NCBI GenBank assembly: GCA_022702545.1
Contig: JAHRBC010000007.1
Coordinates: forward strand, 3,596,001 to 3,660,000
From: Phycomyces nitens
Lineage: Eukaryota > Mucoromycota > Mucoromycetes > Mucorales > Phycomycetaceae
Length of the DNA: 64,000 nt
Direction of reading: 5' to 3'
Made by a program: the position numbers and the translations under genes
Shown here: in pieces, positions 16,101 to 26,624 of the stretch
Numbering within the stretch: the stretch's first letter is position 1
How the letters are laid out: each line of letters begins with the position of its first letter
Notes under the pieces: model-generated
The model's input: the letters and a program-made list of their open reading frames with translations, nothing else
The model's database searches: none
Told to the model about the DNA's origin: nothing

Positions 16101-17895
16101 TGGAAAGATACATCGTCAGATAGCTGGCATACAGACTACAATTCTGGCGAAGAGAACTTTTCATCTGATACTCTAGTCCCCAACGCTGGAAAAGCAAATT
16201 ATTGGCGATGCAATGCTTATTCCGGTCTACCTGCCTCTCTCTATGATTCCACTGTTCGAATGATTGACTCTGGCTTTGATTTGACGAACCCCTTTTTGGC
16301 CAACAAGATTACAAACATATTTCGAGATACTATGCGAATGATTATGACCAAGTATAGAATTGAAATTCAACAGTCATGTACATTGACTTGCGTGCCAGAC
16401 CCCACAGGATTGCTGGAAGAAGGCGAGATATTCTTTCAATTGTCCCGAAGACGTGTGGACGAAAAGTCTGCCATTCGATCGAGTATTGTGTTGGGTGATG
16501 TTCTAGTGACCCGCAACCCGTGTGGACTCAAGAGTGATGTACAAAAGGTGACAGCCGTAGATTGTCCTGGACTGCGTATGTATACCGATGTTGTTATTTT
16601 TCCTGTCAAGGGGCTACGCTCATTAGCGAGCAAGCTTAGTGGCGGTGATTACGATGGCGATATTGTAAGTAGATTTTTTTTCGGCTTGATTTTGTATATT
16701 ACTGATATACGAACTGCTATAGGTATTCTGCTGTTGGGATGACCGTCTCGTAAAACCGTTTACAAACTCGCCGGTTTTGCCTACACCAGAAAGGGCAAGT
16801 GCTGCATTTGAGCAAAATACAAACACAATATCTCAGGTAGTCTTCAAGGATAAAAAAGATGTATTACAAGAGAGAACGCTTCAGGAGAACTTTATATCGG
16901 TGGCTGTTCCTGATGGCATACTTGGAAAATACGACAACTGGCGCACCAATCTTACTGAAGATACATCGTTTGATAATGATGATGTCAACTATTTGGCACA
17001 CATGTGTGCTCGGCTTGTGGATGCTTCAAAACAGGGCTTGACTATTAAACCAAGCGTACTACAGAGGGACCGATCAGACTTTCTCAAGGTTCCACAATCA
17101 AAATGGTTTGCTGATAAGATTTGCCGCCAAAGAGACAAGGATGGATATGCATCTGTAGATGAAGTACAGGAGGCAAATGTATCAAATAGACCGCCTACAA
17201 CGACTATGGATTTCTTGCACGAAGCACTGCTGGCTGAAGTCGAAAGATTTACTCAATATTCTGAAAGTGTTTTTCAGGAAAAAGATGTCATCCTCAGGGA
17301 CGCTGCTCTGGAGAAGCCATGGTTAGATGCTATAGCCATGGCAGCTGAGGAAAAAGATGTCGATCTTCAAGCTGATTTAAAGGCTATCCAATCTTGCATT
17401 GATAAAAGCTTTTATGAGTATAGCTCGAATTCAAGACAACTCTGGTTGCGTCGCCAGCAAAGATTTACTGCCAAGCATGATCCTGGACGGAAATCAGATG
17501 CATTTCACGAAGATGTAAACCAATTCGACACAGCTTTTGACTTGGAAGAACATGCAGCCAAAGAGTTCCATGCTCTACCTGATCCTCTTACCTTTACATC
17601 TGATGTATTCCAGGGTGATCTCGAGTTCAATCATGGGCAGACTATTCAAAAGATCAAAGCCAGTTATGCCTACATTAAGACTATTCAAGGTGGTAAATTT
17701 GCAAAGTATTGTTACCTGGTAGCCTATGATGTCTTGCGTCGGATAAAAGCAGACTCCTGCTGTAAAAACAGTAGAGGTCTATCTGAGAGTGTGATTCCTA
17801 GTATATTTCAATCACTTAATCTTGATAGATATTGGATTCGACAAGTACAGGATAACAAACGATCGAAACATAACAATGTTCAGATAGTGAATTGA
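13172..17895 (+). CDS. Cellular RNA-dependent RNA polymerase (QDE-1/RdRP class) of the RNAi pathway
   Basis: Eukaryotic RdRPs copy single-stranded RNA into double-stranded RNA that feeds Dicer, so they amplify silencing of transgenes and repeats. The decisive motif is the catalytic loop SGGDYDGDI near 16640-16664, at the end of an exon with a GTAAGT donor. The next exon resumes with VFCCWD (about 16723). Other RdRP blocks are ANYWRCNAYSGLPASLYD near 16195-16255, TRNPCG near 16510, DCPGLRMYTDVVIFPVKGLRSLA near 16560-16630 and PDPTGLLEEGEIFFQ near 16400. The main exons are about 14695-16664 and 16723-17895. N-terminal exons (13172-14650) carry coherent coding text in several frames joined by short introns. 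Total size would be roughly 1,350 residues, normal for the class. The exact start and first introns are uncertain. No disabling change was seen. Confidence 0.88.
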
Positions 17896-18197
17896 AATAA
17901 TGATAAAAAAAAAGAGCCGTTTCTACTAAATAAATCTTTGGTACCTTCTTTTTTGAGGGCCATCAGAAGGCTCTTTCCCAAGTCCCAGGCCAGGACGTCT
18001 TTACTATAAAACAATAATGGGTCTTGTGAGCACACTAAATCAAAATTGGTTGCTACACCACCCCAAACATAATGTTAATTCACCTTGACTTCTACTATAA
18101 AATCACATGACCATTCGTCATGCAGCTTATACGGATGACTTAAAACATCACTTGATTTCCTTAGGGAACAGCTGCTTTATACACCTACTTATTTATC
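17896..18197. other. Intergenic region between RdRP and GH5 gene
   Basis: About 300 bases with no coding signal. They should hold the RdRP 3' UTR and the promoter of the glucosidase gene, both on the plus strand. No clear regulatory motif was seen. Confidence 0.45.
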
Positions 18198-20491
18198 ATG
18201 GATTTGGATGGAAAGTGGTTTGTAGACAGAGAAACGGGACAGACTATCATCTTTCGTGGAGTTAATGTCGGTGGAGGTACAAAACTACCGGTTGGTCTAC
18301 CTTCTCATGAGCGCAATGGTTTTTGGGTGGATTACGACCGCAAGGTGACGTTTGTTGGAAGGCCATTCCCTCTCGAAGAGGCAGATGACCACCTCGATCG
18401 ACTTTCACAATGGGGTTTCAATCTTTTGCGATTTATTGTAACATGGGAAGCTATTGAACATCAGGGACCGTATGTAGCTATTGACTTTGTCTGTTTGTAC
18501 ATTCTTACAACGTCATCCATTTCTTTAGTGGCATATATGATCAAGATTACCTTGAATACGTAGTGGAGATTTTAAAGAAATGCAAAAAGTATAACCTAAA
18601 GGTTTTTATTGATCCTCATCAAGATACTGTAAGTATTGTTAGGGTATTATATTTATACTAACTTGTTGACTAGTGGTCTAGGCAATGCGGAGGGTCGGGG
18701 CATCCTGGGTGGACACACGCACTTGTCGGATTGGATCCAGCAAACTTTGGGCCTACTGCCGCTGCAATAGTTCATAACACCTATCCAACTCCAAAATCAT
18801 TTCCAAAAATGATCTGGAATACCAATTATCAAAGATTGGCAGCGGCAACCCTCTTCACTCTCTTCTTTGCCGGAAAGCATTATGCCCCTCTGTGTATTGT
18901 TAATGGAGTGAATATACAAACGTACCTCCAAAGCCATTATTTCAATGCCATTAAGCAAGTTGCCAATCGTATTCATGATAATGACTTGGAAGATTCGGTT
19001 GTAATTGGCTATGATTGTATGAATGAGCCAAATCAAGGCTATGTTGACATTCCCGATATCACTAAGCTTAGCGACAACGATATTGCATTCAAGATGGGAC
19101 CAATGCCAACTGCATTCGAAGGGATGCGACTAGCGTCTGGTATACCCACAGCCGTTCAAAACTGGAAGTTTGCTTGGAATGGACCTAAAAAAGACGGTAC
19201 TCGTATGCTGGATCCAGAAGGTAGAGAAGCCTGGCTGAGCGAAGAAGCCCTTCATGAAGCATGTGTTATATTTGATTGGAAACGAGATTCTGCTTGGCCG
19301 GCTGGGTGTATTTGGGCTATACATGGTGTTTGGGACAAGGACTCTGAAACTGTGATTCAGCCAGAATACTTTTCTAATGGACAATATCACAAGTATTGGA
19401 TTGAATTTTTGGAAAACTACACAAAAGCTATTCGAAGTATTCACACTGACGCCATTATATTTGTCCAACCACCTGTTATCGAGGCTCCACCGATTATTCC
19501 TAGCTCTCTAAGTCGGCTGGCATATGCACCGCACTGGTATGACGGTCTAACCTTGGTGAAGAAAAAGTGGTGTGGATATAATGTTGACGTTGTGAATCTC
19601 AATCGAGGAAAGTACGGTACAGGACCATTGAGATTTGTACGTGCATTGCGAGTAGGCGAGAAAGCCATTAGGCAGTGCTTTGTAGACCAGCTTCAAACAA
19701 TTCAGGCTGAAGGACAAGCAAATGTTGGTGATTATCCTTGTATTATTGGCGAAATCGGTATCCCTTATGATATGGAGGAGTCTTCAAACTCTAGTGAACT
19801 TATGGGTGGTCTTTGGAATTGGTTTATCTCATTGTTTTATACGGTACATGTGGAATCGTCCATCAACACGCCGAGCTCAGATCAAAATAAGGCTATGGAC
19901 GCAAACATGAATGCAATAGAAAGTAATCTTCTCAACTGTGCCATCTGGCACTATATGCCGGATAACAATTCTTTCTGGGGAGACTGCTGGAATGGCGAGG
20001 ATTTGAGTATTTTACAGTTGGACAAAGAAGACAGTTCAGACTCTACGCTGAACGAAAACATATGGCAATCAGAATATTCGCAGGGTAATGGATGTAACTC
20101 TCGCCTAATGTTTCAAGGACATAATGCACGGTCTATAATATCTCTCCACCGTCCATATCCACAAAAAGTTTCTGGTATTCCTGTCAGCTTAAAGGTTGTA
20201 TCCCCTACGTTCAAAGACCGGGGTTCATGCATTTTTCAATATAAGGCCAGACCAGGTCAACAAAAAAACCACGAAACAGAGCTATATTTACCGATTAGCT
20301 ATTACCCTCCTCTATCCGAAGAAGAAAGTGGAACCAATGTATGGATGTCGCACGGATATTTTACAAAAACGATTGTTAAAGAGCGACATTGGCTACTTGT
20401 GTGGACTGTCGATACCAGCAATGATCCTGAGGCGATATATGAGATTCGTATTGAAGGCGTTAAAGTACAAAAGGAACAGAAAGTGTATTGA
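18198..20491 (+). CDS. GH5 steryl-glucosidase / glucosylceramidase-like hydrolase
   Basis: Fungal GH5 enzymes of the EGCrP/Egh1 group hydrolyse glucosylceramide or ergosteryl glucoside and act in lipid quality control and vacuole function. The N-terminus (FRGVNVGGGTKLP) and ERNGFWVDYDRKVTFVGRPFPLEEADDHL are characteristic. After the first intron (donor GTATGT at about 18474, acceptor near 18528) comes KVFIDPHQDT. After the second intron (about 18630-18674) comes WSRQCGGSGHPGWT. The acid/base Glu is in DCMNEPNQG near 19018-19035 and the nucleophile Glu is in IIGEIGIPYD near 19742-19770. The C-terminal beta-rich domain runs to the stop at 20489-20491. About 720 residues in all, normal length. 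Both catalytic residues are present, so it looks functional. Whether sterol or ceramide glucoside is the substrate cannot be decided from sequence alone. Confidence 0.9.
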
Positions 20492-20779
20492 TTTATATAA
20501 ATAACCAATTATTTTTTAACAAATAATTTCAGAATTTACTACCATTGATAATGATGAATTATATGTTCTTAAAAAGTATTTGTTATTTTGAAATATTGTG
20601 TACAGAACATAGTCCCGTAGGTTAGTTAATGGCACAAATTTGACTCCAGCCAAATAAAAATAGACTTCTCTATGCTGTCATACATGTTTTCTCGCTTTCT
20701 ACTGTAACAACATAGTATAAAAATTCATTGACTTAAAGATTAAAGTATGGTGCTCATAGGATATAGTATCAAAGATCTT

Positions 20780-21900
20780 TTAATATTTTGTGTGCAGTCC
20801 TTTGTTCTTTTGAAGTGCATATAGTCGATTTGGAATAGAATTACAATGTGCTGCACACACTTCAATTGGTATTTTGCACCATTTTTTCAAGACTTGCTTC
20901 AATTCTTTTAGGTTCTTAGGATTTTGTAAGAGTTGGACAAGGCAGGACAAGACAAGAGACAAGACAAGAGACAAGACAAGAGACAAGAAGACCAAAGTCA
21001 AAGAGGACAGGGAGAGTATGGTAGAAACAAAGATAATTGAGTATCGTTTATTATTTAAATTGCTAGAGGTATTTATATGATTAATAGAGAATGTAAGATA
21101 GTATAATAAACGATATGAGATTGAGGGGTCGTGTAAGGGATATTGGTTTTGGGGTTAATGATATTTAATTACGCTAGTGGAGAATGCCAAATGAATTATG
21201 ACAGCTGTGATCTTTTGGCCCTCACCGTTCTTCTGAGGTAAGCCCAGATATTCTCAATCTGGCTGAGATCTGGGCTGTACGCAAGCCACTTTATCACCTC
21301 CAGATCTGCATTCTTTTGATACTGTTTCACCATTTTGCTTCAATGGCATGGAGAATTGTCTTACTAAAAGATAAAATAGTCATCTTGATCATATCACAAA
21401 TTATTTTCGAATAGAACCAAAGTGTTTTGGAGTATTTTTCTGTATCCCCATTGTTCCAGATTACCACTGATTATTTCCATTGGCTCAACACCACCAGACT
21501 AGAAGCATCCTCAGATCGTTACATATGCTTCACCGTCTTAGATCCTGGAACGTAAACAGTCTGTCGTCTATTTCTCTGATTGAAGACGCCAAAATCGTAC
21601 ATTCTTGCACATTGGGAAAAGCAAGAATGTCAATTAATCGCTCCAAATCACTCGATCCCAGCATTGATTAATCTCTTTGTCATGCTGACAAAGGCAAAGC
21701 AGTTTCTGCGATGATAACCAGTCAGAAATGGCTTATATCTACCTATGCAAGATTTCATGTGAAGAGTTTTAATGGCAGAACGCATTGTATCCTTGCAAAC
21801 ATATCTTTTCAAATTCGCATCTATCATGCTGATAAACATATCCGAACTGGCCACTCAAACTTTTCATCTCTCTGCACAAAACATGCAAATCTCATTCACC
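20780..21900 (-). pseudogene. Tc1/mariner transposase pseudogene, interrupted by an insertion
   Basis: On the minus strand, 21190-21330 reads WLAYSPDLSQIENIWAYLRRTV, the canonical Tc1-family SPDLNPIENxW block with the catalytic D region. Just upstream is a remnant of the DN(A/S)PCH block near 21345. Segment 21648-21854 gives VCKDTMRSAIKTLHMKSCIGRYKP, typical of the linker before the catalytic core. The C-terminus (KKWCKIPIEVCAAHCNSIPNRLYALQKNKG) is displaced to 20780-20935. Between the two, about 20937-21185, lies unrelated AT-rich DNA with a short tandem repeat of ACAAG/AGACAAG units. Frames are broken in several places, so the copy is dead. Confidence 0.7.
20937..21000. repeat. Short tandem repeat inside the Tc1 remnant
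   Basis: Repeats of a 12-base unit close to AGACAAGACAAG run for about 55 bases. They form the left edge of a roughly 250-base stretch that separates the transposase C-terminus from the rest of the gene. The stretch is either an insertion or local duplication with decay. Confidence 0.6.
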
Positions 21901-21904
21901 AAAT

Positions 21905-22216
21905 ATCCTTGAGGGTCCCTTGTGCCTGTGTGTAACTATCGTTCTGGTCTCTCTGTATCTTCACATTGTATTGTATATAGTATAGCGTGTTATATCCGTT
22001 ATGGAGAGAATAAATAATTGGAAATAGACAAAAGAATTTGTGAGAACTTTTGTAGGGTGTTCATTCCAAAAAAAGTTCTTTTTCTACACAGAACTAACTA
22101 CTGATATTTATATGTTTTTTAATGTGTAATTCAGTGTATGCTTTACTAATCTTTACCATGATAAGTCATCTTCCAGGAGTATTGTTCTTCTGGAAAGATC
22201 TAGAAAGACTAATTGA
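21905..22216. other. AT-rich spacer, no gene seen
   Basis: This lies between the Tc1 remnant and the first recognisable sequence of element X2. No open frame or known repeat was recognised. The left end of X2 and the 39 bases missing from the 3' end of LINE copy 1 would be expected somewhere here or further left, but could not be found by eye. Confidence 0.4.
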
Positions 22217-22382
22217 TATGATACTTTGTATTAAAGGGCTGTTTGACCCTGATAAAAGGCAGATAGTAAAAATGATAATCTAAAAAAAAATATGTCTGTC
22301 ATCATTTTCATATCTGTGTAGTTTATAGTTTATAGGGTTAGAAAAGATGTTACTTATAGAACAAGAGTGTGAATAATACTGT

Positions 22383-25300
22383 GAGGGTATAATTCCTCAG
22401 AAAAAATTAAAATAATCAGCCAATCAGAAAAATAGGTGATCTATTGGCTCAGACTATGGAAAAATTTCTAAATATGGGAAAACTGACTTTTTTAGAAAAA
22501 ATGACGAAAATACCAAAAATTAATACTAGCACCTGCAGGGCAGCCGAAAAAATGGTGTTTTTCTCAAGTTGCATAATTGTTGATACATTTTATACTCTAT
22601 AGGAGCTAATGCTGGTATATATTACTTTGTAAAATCCAAATAAAATCCTGTTAGATATGTACATTTCTTTAGAAACAATTATTTTTATATGTAATCAATT
22701 CTATATCCATGTTTATCTGATATACTTTAAGATGTAAATATTTTATTGTCTTATATGCAATATCTATATATGTGTGTGTGTGTTATTCTAGTACTTGAGG
22801 GTCATAGCTAACCCATTTCGCCTTTCTTTTACCTTTTGAAACTGATGATTGAGTAAGACTATGACTATTTTGAGCTAGTGTTGGAGCAGAAGGCACAATG
22901 GCAGGGTGATGGATTGGAGGAGCAGAGTATTGGATTGGGGATGGTTGGATAAAGGTAGAAGAAGAAGAAGTGAAATCCCAAGATATGTTGGTGCTTTCAA
23001 TGTTGCTCATAGTGTTTGGAGTATTGGTAGCCATCAATAATTAAACTTGAGAATTGAGGCACTGTTGATTAACAAGTAGGACCTGCTGGTTTCTTGCAAC
23101 TTGCTGCAACTGTTGGCTCAACCCAACCAAAATAGATTCTACCCAAGAGCTATCCTGATTCTGGTTGTGAAAATAATTTTCAACTCTGGCAAACTGACGA
23201 GTACTCTGCTGTTGTATGCTTGTCATTTGATGGGTTATTTCACCTAACCGAGTTGAAACCTCTTTGTGTGAATTGACAATGTTTGGGACAAGACATTCAT
23301 ACTCTTGGAGTCTGTTAATTGATGGTGTAGTGATGGCTTTTACAATGTTGTCTTGAAAAATCTTGAATTCTGCACTGAGAAAAGGATTGGTGCCTAACCC
23401 ATTTCTCTTGACGTTCATGTTGACAATGCTGTTTTCTTTCTTCAGGTATATGTATACTGCAGAGTCTTGCAAAATTACTCTTCTACACCGGATCAAGAGC
23501 CTCAAAAATCCTCGTTTGGCAGTGTTGGTGCTTCTTTGTACTGCCAAGTGCTTCTTCTTGACCTGCTTGATCCTCTGCTGAACTATCCTTCCATCTTCTT
23601 CTATGAACTTGGCTTGATCATCTGCATCCTCATCTTCGTTAGTAACATTTTCATCTTCGTTCTCATCTACTTCTTTCATCTCCTTGTTACAGACTTTTTT
23701 CCACGCAGCATTGTTACATCCAAAGTAATCTTCAATCCAAGGAAAAATTGTTTGTTGAAGCTCAAGAGAAGGTGAGATACTGTTTCTTGGCAAGTTGAAT
23801 GGCTTGTCCCAAAACCCTGCCATGCCTCGAGCAAACTGGGACGGACGTTTACCAAGGTAGTGAGTCTCTAAACGGCCAAGGCGATCCTTCCACCCTCCTC
23901 CTCTTTTGATAAAATTGTACGGGATTCCAAGTGCTTCAGCTTCAATAGCACCAGCATGGTGCCCACCATGCATAACTCTTGTAGTAAATATGTCATGCTT
24001 CGCTAATGCACTTTTTGCTGTCTTATATTGCTGTGCTCCACTAAGACTCTTCTCAGGGTTATCTTGTCCTCTCAGGACCTTCCAGTTGTGCCACCTTTCT
24101 TCACCCAAGAAGTCAGCATCATCCTTTTTTATAAAAGAATCATTAGATATATGTATTGACAAACAGCAATCATTTTAATTTGTCAACATACCTGGATCAA
24201 GCTAAACATGAAAAAAGCAAAGGCACCAACAGGACAATGAAATAAGTTCTCATGGTGTATGGCACAAGCAAACTTCACTTTGCCTTCTTTCAGCGTTTTG
24301 CCTTTGTCTAGGCAAAAAACTAGAGCTACTGCTTGTTGGGCTCCCCTATGCTGCTTCTTTGGGATTATCATGCAAAAACAATCCGAGAAGTTGAGATTTC
24401 TGAGATCCTGGTCTCGAAGGAGCATGTGGTGATGAGTAGAGATTGAGAAGATCTCTCATAAATTGGCCTTGTTGGTGGATATCCAAAGAGACTTAAGGAT
24501 CTTAATCAATTGGCCGGATTTATATGAGTCCCTGATCACACAATGAGCAGCTCTGTCTGCATTTGTCTGAACTTGGTCATAGACAAGGTTTTGTTCATAT
24601 TCCTTTAACAGGTCAATGAGTTTTGTTTTTTTTGGTGATGGCCAAATGATTTGTCAAGTTTCTTGCTGGTAACTGTGCAGATACATCAACGCTTTCTTGT
24701 ACTAGTTGACAGACTCAAAACTCAAAGGCACTTCCAGGATTTTGGATTTTCCATCTTTATTGATGGGAGCAGTCTCTGTTACTACAAGCCAAATGTAATC
24801 CAGGATTAATTAAATATATAATTTACAATTGACTAAATGTTATATCCAGATTTAATTATTTCTTACATTGAGGTAAAGTTGCGGAAGTTGTTGGTTCATC
24901 TTCTATCCTTGGATAGATTTGGGTTCTAACATCCAAGCTGATTGAGATGTTCTTTTTATATGTTTGCTTAAAGATGAATTTGGTGAAGAAAGCAACCACT
25001 AGCTCAGTAGGACCCACAGTATAAGGGTATTTGGAATCAATATTAAATCTATGTTTGTTGGCATCGCAGAATCCCTATAATACATGAAGTAAAATACACG
25101 TAAGATTAATAACAAAACTATAATAATATATTAAAAAATCAAAATGACAAAATACCTTCCAGTGTGCCAAGGGCTGTCTATAGGCCAATGCGGTACTTGG
25201 GCGCACTTTTCTCATTAATGCCTCAACTACATAGTCCAACTCATTGAGATCTCTTGAAGCCATGGTACAGAAAGAGGTGTTGTTAGATACAACAGTTCTG

Positions 25301-25998
25301 GGATCAACAACATTAGATGCCATGGCACTCTCAATCTGGACATTCTTTCTTGGACGGCCTCAGCTGTGCTTTGCTGGTTGCAGCTCTTTTTCTTCACCGG
25401 TTCTTTCATTGACAGAACGTCTGACCATACGTCTTTTAGAGGCATTGCTAGTAGGGAGTTTGGGTTGCATGCTGAGTATTTATGATCAGGTAGAGAGTTT
25501 GGGAAGTGTTTAAATAAAGATGTTGTTTGGATGGTTTTTTTATGAGCAAGATCTAGGGGTATTTATATGAATAATGCTAGATAATGTTTGTAAAGATAAT
25601 TATAATGATTGGTTCTAGGAGGGGTCTTTACAAGGATATAAAATCATGAATACTATTGGTTTGCATGAAAATAGCCAGATATGATCTTGATTGGTTAACC
25701 AGAATTATCAATTAGATGTTCTTTACAGTTTTTATAAGAGAAAAGTGTTTTTTTTTTGTTGATAAATAGTATTGTCAATGAAGCAGTATTTGAGAAATAA
25801 AAAAAATATATTAACTGGTATTCATAACTCAAAAAGTTAATTATACTAAAAACTTCCCCTTTATTTCATAGTATTCAAATATCCTTCTCAGTATTATTAA
25901 CTCTTTTACTCCCATATTAGGAAATTTCGGAGATGAAATAGAGGGCTTTCATTGGACAATTGATTTTTTATATACTAAAAAAAGAAAAAAAATATTTG
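22383..25998 (-). mobile_element. Crypton (tyrosine-recombinase DNA transposon), about 3.6 kb
   Basis: The element interrupts X2: comparison with uninterrupted X1 places both junctions at the 7-base sequence ATACTGT, found at 22376-22382 and again at 25999-26005. Cryptons move as circles by tyrosine recombinase and leave short direct repeats of a few bases, so this fits. It carries one multi-exon recombinase gene on the minus strand. The flanking parts, 22383-22782 and 25471-25998, are AT-rich and hold no other gene. Confidence 0.85.
22783..25470 (-). pseudogene. Crypton tyrosine recombinase, inactivated
   Basis: The reading begins near 25470 (MQPKLPTSNASKRR) and includes an AT-hook-like GRPRK, then LRDQDLRNLNF, KVKFACAIHHENLFHCPVGAFAFF, MHGGHHAGAIEAEALGIP and THYLGKRPSQFARGMAGF, all in Crypton order. 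Introns lie near 25080-25155, 24790-24870 and 24130-24190. The nucleophile Tyr is in ETHYLGKR. The HxxR box reads HGGH, so the second catalytic Arg is lost (CAC or CAT where CGC or CGT is expected). In-frame stops lie at 25360-25362, 24702-24704, 24654-24656, 24456-24458 and 23041-23043. The tail at 22783-23037 (Ser/Pro-rich, ending GKRKAKWVSYDPQ) reads on in the same frame; a full GCR1-type DNA-binding domain was not found. The gene is dead. Confidence 0.85.
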
Positions 25999-26624
25999 AT
26001 ACTGTTATATAGCAATAAAGCTACAAGATAATTCATTATTTTTAGTTAACTTATTTACTTGCAAGTATACTGGTCATATCTCTCTTCCTCCTTATGAGAA
26101 TAAACATTATAATACTTGATTTGTTTATTATTTCTACTACAATTAATTTCACAATATAGTTACAAGAAATAGAAATAAATCACAAACAAATATCACATCT
26201 AAAAGGCTCTAATTTATTATTCTATTCAATAGAGCATATTGAATAATATAATTCCCATTAAAAATAAAAAGTTTATTATGTTTAACTTTAGTCTTCTATT
26301 GGTAAGATAATATAGTAGTTGGCTATAAATAAAACCACTCAATTTTTGTAGTGTATGGTGCTATTGCCCGCCCTTAAGAGTACAAGAAGAATGCAAAGAA
26401 ATGAAAAATAATCCTAGGTGAAAAAGGGAAAAACTGGGGGAAGGAGACTAAGCTAAGGGGAACAATAATGTGGGGAAGGTGGTGTAACAACAGAAAATTC
26501 ATGCAGAACATAAAATTAAAATAAAGTAAAAATAAAAAGGGGAAAAGAAAAGAAAGAAAGAAAAATCTAAGCTAACAGAGACAGAAGAGGAGAGGGGAGC
26601 AGAAGATGAAAGAGGTGGCCAGTC

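Larger units (their letters stand above)
22217..26353 (-). mobile_element. CACTA-like element X2 (left end not found), split by a Crypton
   Basis: Sequence at 22217-22382 and again at 25999-26353 matches, in inverted orientation, the continuous block 30430-30945 of element X1. The right terminus at about 26335-26353 ends in CAATTTTTGTAGTG, the inverse of a CACTA-type end (CACTACAAAAATTG). It abuts LINE copy 1 sequence at 26354, just where that LINE lacks its last 39 bases. The Crypton (22383-25998) interrupts the block. No transposase gene of its own was recognised, so it is probably non-autonomous or a fragment. Confidence 0.65.
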
